From contig SWBL01000183.1 of assembly GCA_024195585.1 (NCBI GenBank), positions 1-64,000 on the forward strand: a DNA stretch of 64,000 nucleotides, written 5' to 3'. The DNA comes from Aureobasidium sp. EXF-3400 (lineage: Eukaryota; Ascomycota; Dothideomycetes; Dothideales; Saccotheciaceae). The translations under genes were made by a program, and so were the position numbers. This document shows positions 47,408-57,583 of the stretch, one piece after another. Positions within the stretch are counted from its first letter, which is position 1. Every line of letters starts with the position of its first letter. The notes under the pieces are model-generated. The model was not told the origin of the DNA. It worked only from the letters and a program-made list of their open reading frames with translations, and did not search any database.

Positions 47408-50400
47408 ATGGAAATAGTGCCTATATCATCTTTGTCGCCTTCATCGGCATTGCCTACCGACTGTGGGTTCAAGGCATTGGTTACACTGCTATGGCCCTTC
47501 TCCTCAACGACCGGGCAATGCGCTCTTCTCTTGGCCGATCCGGACGCGCGACAGCGACATCAAAAAGGCCAAGTACGCGTGCGATTTACTGGACCAAGTG
47601 CACGTCAGATCGCTGCATCAGGCATTGGTATTGGGGACAGCGTGCAAGTCGCGCTCGTAGGCGTGCAATGGTTGACAGAAGCCGATACAGCCCTGGTCAA
47701 AACGCCCGGTAGAAGTGTCGATGGCGAGCTCGTATTCAAGAATCGTCTGTACATGACCATCACGCGAGGCCAGACCGAGCTGAAGACAATCGATGTGAAC
47801 GAGTTCATCGAGCGCATGTCACCGAAGCCTAGTATGCTACCACCGAGCACGCCCGTCGCCCGATCTAAGCCTCGCACTTCTTTCGATGCCTATGGAGTCG
47901 CCGTATATTCTTCGCCAGCTTTTATGAAGCGTCTCCGACTCTCTGAAGGAGGCACGTCATACTCGCCCGTACCCGTATCAGAAGACGACGATCAGGACAC
48001 TGTCACATCGCGAAAGAGACGGAGAGTTTCTTACAAGAACGTTTCTGAATGGAAGTTTGACGCCCGAGAACCTTCTCCCGAGAAAGACCAGATTGATGTC
48101 TTGGATGATGCTGATGGAGACGAGGATTTGGTCGCCGCAGCAGCACCAGAAAAAAGCACTGTAGAAAATGGTAACGTGACCGAGCACGGGAAAGATCTGG
48201 ACATGCAAGATGCGGTTGAGCCGACCACAGAGGCGAACCACCAAGCCGAGCAGCATGCTTCTGAGACCCGCATCCAAGAAAACACAATACGTTCCGCTCA
48301 GGAGACTGTTGTACAAGACCGTTCAGTAGAGATTGCTGAGGATGGACCACTTCAGAACAAGGCCGAAGCCGGGGCTTCTCTGAATTCTGCAGCAGAATCT
48401 CCCAACGCGAAACAGTCAGAAGAGAGTGTGGTTGAAGCAGTGGTTCAACAGCCTGCAGAACCTACGAGATCAGAACAGACCAGCCCAGGCAGGGCACCAC
48501 AAGCTTTGGAAAATTCAGTGACCTCCCAGTTCCAGATTTCGACATCTCAAGATATGCCATCTTCAGCTTTGCCGCGTCTGACCATACTACCTACCGAGAG
48601 CGAACTTCTAGAACAGATGGCGCGTGCTCGTACCATTGACAGACCTACAACCCCAATCTTGCAACCACTACTCACTGAGGCTTTGCCTTTACCATCGCCC
48701 TTCCCGAACAGTGCTCAGAAGATACCTTCACCAGTGGTTCCGAACATAGCAGTAACCTCAAAGATCACTGAAAATGAGACAGTTCTGGAAGACGCAGTAG
48801 AGACCGCTGCTCACACGAGGCATGTTGATGAGATCCCCCAGGAAATGGCACCAGCTTCCAAACCCCAGACAAAGATCTCGCAGCAAGGGTCAGGTCAGCA
48901 AATAGAAGCAACTTCCCAGACGCCTCGCGTTGTTGCAGATACTTATGATGGCTACGCTGAGGAAAACCCTGTCGTGCTGTCGTCTGGTAGCGAGAACGAG
49001 GATGATGATGAGGAGAAAGAGAAGGGCGAAGCCGGGTCTTCCGGTCACTTATCAGTGGCTGCTTCTTCACCAGTCGTTGCAGATGGTCAAATTACATGGC
49101 GCTCGAGGGGTGACAGATTCGATGACGAGAGCTCTGCCGATAAAGAGTCTGATGAAGACATGGAATCATCTAGTGAAGATTCTGAATCGGACGATGTGTC
49201 GTCTGTATACAACTCCGAACAGATTGTAGCTCTGCAAGAACAGAGTGATGACGAAGGCGCCATCGAAGAACCGGATTGGGATTACCTGGAACGTAAACTT
49301 GAGCAAGAAGAGGCTGCTCTTCAACAGTCGAGAGAAGATCTTACTGCCAGAGACGGCGGCCTCATTGAAGCAGCCGATGGTCTTGAGGAAGGAGATGAAG
49401 CAGACGATGCTGTGATGCACGACGACAATTCTGAGCTTGACGAAGAGATGCTGGCCAGAAGCGATGACGACAGCGCTGACGATGACTCTGACGGTACAGG
49501 ATACTTCGACCAGGCTATTTTGCCTGATACTGAAGATGAGTCTGGTGAAGAGTCAGAGATCGACGTGATGGACCAATCTTATCAACCTTCGATGCCCGAA
49601 AATGCCATGTATAGTCATCCATTTGGTCTAGGGGGAGCTCCTACACTGACAGAGACGAGAACGGCATTGCCTTCCCAAGCAGTATCTGAAGCTGGCTCTG
49701 CATTAGGAGATGAGACCATCGCATGGCGTGACAGAGATGCTGCTGTCGAGGCACTTGATCAACAAATGCAACAACGTCAACTTCAACTCCAAACAAATGA
49801 ACAAGCTGTACAAGTACCTCCAGCTCAACATGTTCCCCCACCATCTTCATCCAGACTCGATGTCGTCGAGTTGTTAGACGACTCTGACTCAGATGAGGAA
49901 GACGTTGATAACGTTGTCCCAGTCCCTCAAGAGACCATTGATTTCTTGCATTCGATCGATTATGTCAACCATTTGCTCAGGAACAACCAGAAGGATGCTG
50001 ACCTCGAGCTCAGTGGATCGGTCACTGCTCAGATTCGCTCAGAACTTAAGAAAATCTCAGCCCAGATCAACAGCCAGAGCAGCCTTCCGACCAAGTTCAA
50101 TGCCTTGAGGGCCATCTGCAAGATTGGAATTAATGTGACAGTTGCTGCCGAGAGTAGTAACATGTTTGCAGAGAGTGTCAAATATCGCCTCAAGGAGGAT
50201 GAAGTACTCGTCAGCGTTTGTTGGAGAATCTACAACCAGCTTTCGAACGTGGACAGATATCATACAGGCCAGCCGTCCGATGTACTCGTTGTACTTGAGG
50301 AGCTCGAGGAGAAGCGAGATTACTGCTTCCAAGGCTTTACCGAGTTTTTGAAGCAATTCAAGCAGAACTATCATCATATGCCCCTTGAGATGGAACAGCA

Positions 50401-53380
50401 GCAACTTCGTCAACAGTCCACACCTCCTCTACCCAAAGTGGAAAATCAACATGCACCAGAAGTGGATTTACACCCAGCTGTCAAGAACAAAGACAGTGAG
50501 CAGAATTCTGCGCCTCAGCTTTTTGAGACCCAGCGAGATCCGATCTCAACCGAATCTACGGGTAACGAGGAGCAGCACCTCAGCTCAGCTGTGAAAGAAC
50601 ACACCGAGCAAAGGACTGAGGCACCTGAACAATCACAGATAGAGTCAGAAGTACACACAGCATCGGAGCAGGCAGACGTGGACACTACGCTTTCCTCAAC
50701 AAGCCCAGCTCAAGTGGCCGCTGCGTCTGCAGATGTTGTAGGCTCTTCTCAAATTCCATCAATGGAAAACGATATTGAGCCTCAAAACGACACTGACGCA
50801 AACGAATCCGAGATGATGGATGTCGAGGCAGAATCTCTCGAACCTAACGATGAGCATGATATTGATCCCGCCTTGCTTGAAGGGGAGCACGAAATTGATC
50901 CTGCTTTACTCGAACAGGCAGACCCTGCCGACTATTCAAGACCCGAAGGCTACGAGATTGATCCTGCATTGCTTCAAGAAGAACATGAGATCGATCCTGT
51001 ACTGCTTGTAGAGGGTCATGATGATATCCGGTCGAACAGTCATCCAAGACCACTGCAAAGTGACGATGCGATGTCCGAAACATCCGAGCTTGCGACCTCC
51101 TCAGTCGCCAAGGAAGAGGAGAGCGAGCAGCGAGACGCTGAAGAAGAGGCTACGACTGTAGTGACCGAGACCGTGGAAGATGAACCTTCGGCACGTCATG
51201 ACGATGGCGCAGCCATTGTTCAGGTGCATGAAGTTCCTCTCGAATCCGAAGTTCAACAGAGTGTCGAGACGGACCCTGACACTGTTGAACGAATGGAGGT
51301 GGATACCACGCCTTTGCAAGCATCGCTGGAGACCACCGCCCAGATTGAGAACTCACCTAAAGTCAAAGATGAGTTGCGTCCGCTGTCAAGTCCGAGCTTC
51401 AAGACTTTGAGTCCAACTCCAGATGCCGTTCAAGTTCAGCTACCACAGCCTAATGCTCATCCCACAGCTCAAGGAGTATCGGATATAGACACTCATATGC
51501 TTGATCAACCTATTGAGGAGCTCGATCTCTCTCAGGTCGAACCATCCTGGACATCTCGATTCTCACAATTCTCACAATCGCGCTCGTCACGCGCACACAC
51601 CAGGAGTGAGACCATTCCTGATAGCGCCGATGAAGAGGCAACCGATTTGGAAGCGGAGGACATCGGTACACCTGATGGACCTACTAACGCAGAATCAGCG
51701 ACCCAAGCTATTTCTCCTCAGGGAACTCAAAGAGAAACCATGATACAGCCATCACAAGAATTAGGCACTGCACTATCTCAATTCCAAAACTCAAGACATC
51801 GTGCTTCAGACATGCAACCGCAGCTTGCCGCTATAGAAGAAATAACGCTTCCTGGAGATAAGGGTGTTGCAGAGGAGATGAGATCACAGGCTGGTCTAGA
51901 CGATGAGTTGCTTGCAGATTATGTTCAAGTTGCACCCGAGCCCGAGGCAGTCTCAGCGTTATCCCCACCACGATCAGGACCTTCAACTCCACTGAGCATG
52001 AAGAAGCCAGCAAGACCTTTGACATTATTTAGAGGTCGAAAGTCGATTGGTTCGCGAGTGTCCGCTGCAGGCGACGAGCAAGGGACTCGAGATACTGAGC
52101 AGCAAAACCAGGACAACCAACAGCAGGTTCTGCAAGATGAAGCGATGCAAGATTTGTCTTCACGCCAACCGGAAGTATTTGCGATGACCGAAAAAGTGAC
52201 AGGGGCCACGAATGAGGCTGAGGGTCAAAGCCAGGAAGGGAATGGTGCTAGCCTGGCGTCAGCATCTTCTGCAATCTCTGAACCTCAACCACAGAAGGCG
52301 CAAGAAGTTACCAAAACCGTAAATGCTACAGTGGCTGCCGAGCCAGAGGTTTCCGCAGCAATCGAGCAAGCCCCTCAGGTAGAACAAGCCTCTAGTAACT
52401 TTCAAATCAAGCCGACACTCAAGCCATTTGCGGAGGTTGAAGCGTCACTCTTTGGCACGCCTGTCAAAGACAAGACTGCTAAGCCACAGGAGCCTCAATC
52501 GGCACCGTCCCAATCCTGGCGTAACGCGCTAAGTTCGAGAACGAGCGAAGTTCCTGTTATTGGGTCCTGGTTCACTCCCCGGCGCACGACTGAGGTGCAA
52601 AAGGCAGCTACCGAACACAAAGCCACGACTTCTAGTACTTCATTTGTAGAAGACACGCCAACAAAGGCTACAGCCATGCCACAAGCCAAACAGTCTTCTC
52701 ACGAACGAGTAAAATCAATCTCGCCGCCACCATTGCAACGTTATGCATCTCAAGGCACCTCGACATCCCTATCTTACTTCACTCCACTGGCCGGTCTCAA
52801 CCAGCATCTCAACCAGCAATCCTCTCTGATCGATGTTGTTGCTATCTGTACGACCGCCACTAGCACAGCCGAACGTGCCAAGTCGGGTCCCAAGGATTAC
52901 TACACGACGCTCAGAGTCATTGACCAACCACTCCACGAGTACCACACCGCTTCGCAAGACGAAGGCGTGAAAGACGTCAAAGTCGAAATCTTCCGTCCCT
53001 TCAAACAGAGTCTGCCCACAGCATCGCCAGGAGACGTTGTCTTGCTTCGAGGATTTGTAGTAAGATCCCGCAACCACAAGAGATATCTCTTGTCCACTGC
53101 TGCCAGCGGATGGTGTGTATGGCGATACGGTGCACCATCTTCTTCTGCTCTAAATTACGAAGGCCAAGAGGAAGAAGACGATAGACTTGTGTGGGCTAGA
53201 AAGGGAACGAGTCAGAGATTTGGCGAGGATGGCGTGAGAGAAGAGGTTACTGGCCCACCAGTTGAGATTGGAGATGAGGAGAGGGAGAAAGTCGCAATGG
53301 TCAGGACATGGTGGGCAGGTCTGCAAAAGGAGAGTAACGACAAGAGAGAAGAAGATCGCGACATTATCATGATCGATTAG
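47408..53380 (+). CDS. Large telomeric ssDNA-binding protein with POT1/Cdc13-like OB fold
   Basis: A single exon of 1990 residues. The N-terminal 120 residues look like an OB fold (FKALVTLLWPF, GQVRVRFTGPSARQIA, GIGDSVQVALVGVQWL). The C-terminal segment, residues about 1780-1915, matches the POT1/Cdc13 telomeric OB-fold type (LIDVVAICTTATSTAER, DYYTTLRVIDQPLHEY, VEIFRPFKQSLPTASPGDVVLLRGFVVRS). Between them lie about 1600 mostly disordered residues, rich in Glu, Gln, Ser and Asp. One helical island at about residues 840-1000 stands out (TIDFLHSIDYVNHLLRNN, KFNALRAICKIGINVTVAAE). Four DIDPALL-type motifs lie at residues 1149-1204. Chromosome-end binding is inferred from the OB fold only. Confidence 0.75.
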   Translation: MEIVPISSLSPSSALPTDCGFKALVTLLWPFSSTTGQCALLLADPDARQRHQKGQVRVRFTGPSARQIAASGIGIGDSVQVALVGVQWLTEADTALVKTPGRSVDGELVFKNRLYMTITRGQTELKTIDVNEFIERMSPKPSMLPPSTPVARSKPRTSFDAYGVAVYSSPAFMKRLRLSEGGTSYSPVPVSEDDDQDTVTSRKRRRVSYKNVSEWKFDAREPSPEKDQIDVLDDADGDEDLVAAAAPEKSTVENGNVTEHGKDLDMQDAVEPTTEANHQAEQHASETRIQENTIRSAQETVVQDRSVEIAEDGPLQNKAEAGASLNSAAESPNAKQSEESVVEAVVQQPAEPTRSEQTSPGRAPQALENSVTSQFQISTSQDMPSSALPRLTILPTESELLEQMARARTIDRPTTPILQPLLTEALPLPSPFPNSAQKIPSPVVPNIAVTSKITENETVLEDAVETAAHTRHVDEIPQEMAPASKPQTKISQQGSGQQIEATSQTPRVVADTYDGYAEENPVVLSSGSENEDDDEEKEKGEAGSSGHLSVAASSPVVADGQITWRSRGDRFDDESSADKESDEDMESSSEDSESDDVSSVYNSEQIVALQEQSDDEGAIEEPDWDYLERKLEQEEAALQQSREDLTARDGGLIEAADGLEEGDEADDAVMHDDNSELDEEMLARSDDDSADDDSDGTGYFDQAILPDTEDESGEESEIDVMDQSYQPSMPENAMYSHPFGLGGAPTLTETRTALPSQAVSEAGSALGDETIAWRDRDAAVEALDQQMQQRQLQLQTNEQAVQVPPAQHVPPPSSSRLDVVELLDDSDSDEEDVDNVVPVPQETIDFLHSIDYVNHLLRNNQKDADLELSGSVTAQIRSELKKISAQINSQSSLPTKFNALRAICKIGINVTVAAESSNMFAESVKYRLKEDEVLVSVCWRIYNQLSNVDRYHTGQPSDVLVVLEELEEKRDYCFQGFTEFLKQFKQNYHHMPLEMEQQQLRQQSTPPLPKVENQHAPEVDLHPAVKNKDSEQNSAPQLFETQRDPISTESTGNEEQHLSSAVKEHTEQRTEAPEQSQIESEVHTASEQADVDTTLSSTSPAQVAAASADVVGSSQIPSMENDIEPQNDTDANESEMMDVEAESLEPNDEHDIDPALLEGEHEIDPALLEQADPADYSRPEGYEIDPALLQEEHEIDPVLLVEGHDDIRSNSHPRPLQSDDAMSETSELATSSVAKEEESEQRDAEEEATTVVTETVEDEPSARHDDGAAIVQVHEVPLESEVQQSVETDPDTVERMEVDTTPLQASLETTAQIENSPKVKDELRPLSSPSFKTLSPTPDAVQVQLPQPNAHPTAQGVSDIDTHMLDQPIEELDLSQVEPSWTSRFSQFSQSRSSRAHTRSETIPDSADEEATDLEAEDIGTPDGPTNAESATQAISPQGTQRETMIQPSQELGTALSQFQNSRHRASDMQPQLAAIEEITLPGDKGVAEEMRSQAGLDDELLADYVQVAPEPEAVSALSPPRSGPSTPLSMKKPARPLTLFRGRKSIGSRVSAAGDEQGTRDTEQQNQDNQQQVLQDEAMQDLSSRQPEVFAMTEKVTGATNEAEGQSQEGNGASLASASSAISEPQPQKAQEVTKTVNATVAAEPEVSAAIEQAPQVEQASSNFQIKPTLKPFAEVEASLFGTPVKDKTAKPQEPQSAPSQSWRNALSSRTSEVPVIGSWFTPRRTTEVQKAATEHKATTSSTSFVEDTPTKATAMPQAKQSSHERVKSISPPPLQRYASQGTSTSLSYFTPLAGLNQHLNQQSSLIDVVAICTTATSTAERAKSGPKDYYTTLRVIDQPLHEYHTASQDEGVKDVKVEIFRPFKQSLPTASPGDVVLLRGFVVRSRNHKRYLLSTAASGWCVWRYGAPSSSALNYEGQEEEDDRLVWARKGTSQRFGEDGVREEVTGPPVEIGDEEREKVAMVRTWWAGLQKESNDKREEDRDIIMID

Positions 53381-54367
53381 ACTATTCACTACGTAATCTG
53401 TATAGGCTCGTCAGGATCATTATCATCTTGCATACTCGAAGGCATTTGCTCACAAGAGCCAGCTTCTCGCATTATGGCCTTGACGAGAAGGAAGGAGCAA
53501 ACGAAGCTTACCTCAAAAGGTTAGTTTCGAGTGTTCCTGCCTGTTTCAGCAGCAGCTTTTATAAATCGCCAAGTCAACACACTATGGTACAGTAGGATTC
53601 GTCCAACCCAAGGGATACGTATGACATGGGTTCAAGATGAGAGCAGGTGGAAAAGGACGTGGATGTGGAGGAGGGATCAACATGAGATGAGACCTGATAA
53701 GGTTGTTCTTGTGTTTTTCGAAAGTTTTCTGAGTTTTTATTTTATTTGTCTTCTTGTTTGACATGCAGCAAAAGCGAAGGATAGCACCAAGGACAGCACA
53801 TACAGAACATCACTGAGAAGCAAAGCACGCAGCGAATAAGATGTTTGAGAAATGTCAAGAAAATCAAAGAACAATGAAGAAACGACAAAACATGCGAGAA
53901 AGAAGAACTCCTCTACTCGCCTTCTCCTCCCTCCTTTTCTTTGCCGAATATGCCATGATGATAAGATATGTTGCCCCAACGCTCCTTCTTTTCCCCTCCT
54001 GAATGCTCTTTCGTTTATAGTGGTCTTGTTTACAAACAGAACCACCACCAGTCCCACAGACCTCCTTTTTGCCATGCTGCCTTACCGAACCTCCCACGAA
54101 CAACCATCTTTGCCATCATACGGCATGAAGCAGCAACAAAATAGAACACCCACAATTTGTATAACAGAATCAAAAACCTTCCCGACCACCCCCACCAGGC
54201 GCCGACGCTGACTGACATTGCAATTTTCTGACCAAAAAAAGCAAAACCCATATATATCCCTGCCCCTTCCAAATTGATTTGGTGTACACGGTCCGGTTTT
54301 TCAATACAATGTGTGGTTATCTCCTGTAATGAGGCCTCCTTTCGCCATCCAGGAAGTCTTCAGCAAT
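53381..54367. other. Convergent 3' intergenic region, no gene seen
   Basis: This lies between two convergent genes, so it is probably largely 3' UTR sequence. It has A/T-rich tracts, with no gene or repeat that I can support. Confidence 0.45.
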
Positions 54368-56366
54368 CTATGCAGGAGACTTGGAGGGGTTGGTGCCGTT
54401 GCGACGAGCATCATCTGAGACGCTAAGACCGCTGAGACCACTGCTCAGGAAGGTGAATGGGTCAGGGGTGGCCTGTTCGCCAGCGTACATACCACCACCG
54501 TTGGAGAAGGAGGAGTTGTTCTGGCCTGCGGAGAAAGCAGCCTCAGCGCGACTGTCGAATCCACCAGAGGGCATGCCAGCATTGTGGCCGTAGGCAGAGC
54601 TCATGGCGGGGTAAGGGGAGGTACCAGCACCAAGACCGGAGGGAAGAGCGTAGGTTGACTGGGGACCACCGTAGTTCTGGCCAGGGAAGTTTCCGGCAGA
54701 GTTGAAGCCACCTTGCTGAGGAGCATAGGGGGCGGGTCCAGGAGTGCCGGCCATAGAGGGAGGGGCCATTCCATAGCCTTGGGATCCATCGACCTGCTGG
54801 AAGTTGGAATCAGCGACCAGGGCGGCACTTGCACGCGAAGCACCACAGCGAAGACAGCTGACGTTCTTGGCAAAGTTGTGGTAGTTGCAACCCTCGGCAC
54901 CGCATCTCCAGTCACCTGCGCGGAAAGGAACGTGAGTGGAACCGCCGCCACGCATGCCACCGCCACCCATGTGGTGGTGACCCATGTGGTGTCCAGGAGG
55001 ACCCATCATGCCAGGGTGGCCGTAGCCGTAGCCGTACATGGGGTCAGGGGCTGCAGCCATGGCGGGGAAAGAGCAGCGGAAGCAAGCAGTGCGGCGCTGG
55101 AAGTTAGAGAAGCCGCAAGAGGGGCAAGTCCAATCACCAGGACGAGGACGGTTCTTGCTGGGAGGGAAGGCGGTCAGGATATCAGCGGCACGGTCAAGTA
55201 CGCGCGAGGAAGAAGGTGAGACCTCGATGGCCTTCTCGTTGAGTGCACGGCCGTTCATGCAGAGAGATTCGGCAGCCTACAGAGAATGTCAGTCTTGGTG
55301 TGGAGTATGAGATTGAAGTATTCAGTATACCTCTTCGTGGGAGGAGAAGATGGCGAAGCCAGTACCAGTGGGCTTGTGCTGGTCGGGGGTGCGGAGGGTC
55401 CAGAAAGCGATGGGTCTACCACCGAATTGAGTGAACCAACTCTCGAGCTCGGACTGAGTGGTGTCATGAGGAAGACCGCTCATGTGGAGGACCTTGCTAC
55501 GCTCAGACAAGAAAGCACGCACATCTGCGCGGGCGTCCATGGGGCGGGTGAGGACATCGGGGTGCTCGTGGGGGGGCTGAGACTTGCGGATCAGACCGCG
55601 AAGGACTCTTGCAAGAGTGACAGCCTCCTCCATGGCACGACGAGGCGAGGCGGGAGCCAGAGCTTGCAGGTGGAAAGGCAAGTTGTGCTTGATGGGAGCC
55701 GAGGATTGGACAGGCTCAACCTCAAGGGCAGCACAGATGTTGGTCAAGGCGCTGGAGCCGAAGGGCAGCGACTCGGGGTGGTGAGCCTGCCATCTTTGGT
55801 ACTCGGTGCGCAGGTCGAAGGTGCGCGAGTGCTGCAGGTAGGGGGGGAGGACGACGGCCTTATCGCGAGCCTCACGGGGCAGCTGGACACGGAGATCCCA
55901 TGAGTCAAGAGTGACAAAGGCAAACTCATGGTTGTTCTTGACGAGGTGCTCCTGGGCGAACTGGTCGAAGCGGTTGATGGCATCGCGGAAAGAGCCTGCA
56001 TTGCGGACGTGCTCCCAGGTAAGCGTTGTAAGGCTGGCTGCACAACGTGTCAATGGATTGAAGACGTGGTTGGAGGTGGAGGCTTGTCTTACTGCAGAGC
56101 GGGGTGATGGGAGTGTTGACGGGCTTGACGAGAACGCTCTCACGGTGAAGCTAGATTGAGATGGCGGTTAGACGGAGCTTGCAGATAAGAGCGAGGTTTC
56201 TTGGTACCTCGTCGCAGTTCTTGGAGTCGAGCAGGATCCAGCCCAGCTCGATGACTTCTGCCGAGTCCTTGGTCACATAGACACCGTGCTCGTCGCAGGT
56301 GGTAGCTACGTGGATGACAACGTAGCGATCGAGGCCACCGCCGGGAGTGGTGGGTGCAGAGGCCAT
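54368..56366 (-). CDS. RNA-binding protein: exonuclease-like fold, RRM and two RanBP2 zinc fingers
   Basis: Exons are 56366-56208, 56150-56093, 56037-55331 and 55276-54368, giving 610 residues. The N-terminal 270 residues follow the ERI1/DEDDh exonuclease fold (YVVIHVATTC, TWEHVRNAGSFRDAINRF, FAFVTLDSWDLRVQLP), but the expected acidic catalytic residues appear substituted. An RRM follows (KVLHMSGLPHDTT, GTGFAIFSSHEE) and is completed across the last intron. Two RanBP2-type zinc fingers come next: GDWTCPSCGFSNFQRRTACFRC and a GDWRC...CGAS finger. The Gly/Pro/Met/Ser-rich tail is low complexity. The domain set matches a fungal protein annotated as asparagine-rich ARP protein. An RNA-binding, non-catalytic role is inferred. 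Confidence 0.85.
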
Positions 56367-57583
56367 TCTGCTGCAAAAAGAAGATTTGGGAGTTGTTGAT
56401 GTCGGAAGCAGGACGCTCTGGCACAAAAGACAGAACGTGGGTGAGGGCGGTAGCAGGCGGGAAGCTTCGACAGGTTCAAGGGAAGCTCGACAGAGTTTCA
56501 AGACCTGGTGCTTCTCTGACTTCTGCCAACTCACAAGTCTTCACCACTTGACAGCCAAAAGCCCCGCTAGCGAGCGACAAAGCACGTACCTACTACCGCG
56601 AAAGCACCTGCTTGGCCCGTCCATATTGTACATCTGCCGGTCCACCCGCAGAAACCACTATCTAGCTACTGCTAACCATTCCCTTCTAGCTGCTCACGGG
56701 CTGTACAAATTGCTCTTGTGTTGCCAAATGCCGCCTTTCTTGTTTCTTGTTTTTGCTGTGTTTCCCTCTGTCTCTCGCTCTTTGTTCTCTGAGACACCAC
56801 ACCGCCATGCGTCTTGGCCGCTCGTGGGCCGTCCTCTGGCCATGGATATTAAAAAATTGATTGGCTTTCTGCACTTGGACCGCAATTCCTGGTAAACGTC
56901 CGGCTCATCCCGAGCAATGCATCCCATGTCAACCTCTGTCTTTTTGGGCTCTATGCAGCCGCTCCGACTGTGACACGACGTGCCTACTCTACACCTCGCG
57001 TGCCCATGTATGATCCAGATGTCACAACCACGCTGCATGCTCCTTCCTGCAGCCATGTGCCAGCTCTTGATCTTCTGCTCTGTGCCATAGTCTAATCATA
57101 GCTAAATTTATACGCGCCTCCGGTATTCCGCGAAACAACCGTGTTTGAGGCACATTGCTTTGTGTCGCCTAGAACCAAGCTGAAGATTGCTTTGACTTGC
57201 ACATTCCTGGACTTGGCTTGGAGTCTTTTCAAGGTGGTGCTTGACGTGCGTTCAGCTTAGGACATGGGATATAGTTGCGGCGGTCTGTATCACAATGCTT
57301 CCGACCATGACAATATGCACCATTCTACGAGATTGTGGTCGAGTTAATTTCCGGACGATATTTTTGGATTGGTCCAATAACACAATGTTGAGGCACGCAT
57401 AATGAGAGGATGGCTGATACTGGCTCTGCTAGAGAGGTCAAATGGAACCAAGCATAGAGACAGAGGAACAGTCTAAGGAGCAGACGCAACCAGTCTGGTC
57501 TTGGCGAGTCACATGCAGGGACCTCGGGCGTCAGCCCAGATTCAGAAAAAAAGTCGAACTTCTGCGACGAGAATATACCAAAA
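56367..57583. promoter_or_regulatory. Divergent upstream region of the RRM-zinc finger gene and NOB1
   Basis: A 1.2-kb interval between divergent starts. The reading frames (for example 56347-56895) run through the presumed 5' UTR and look like chance. No specific site was identified. Confidence 0.4.
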
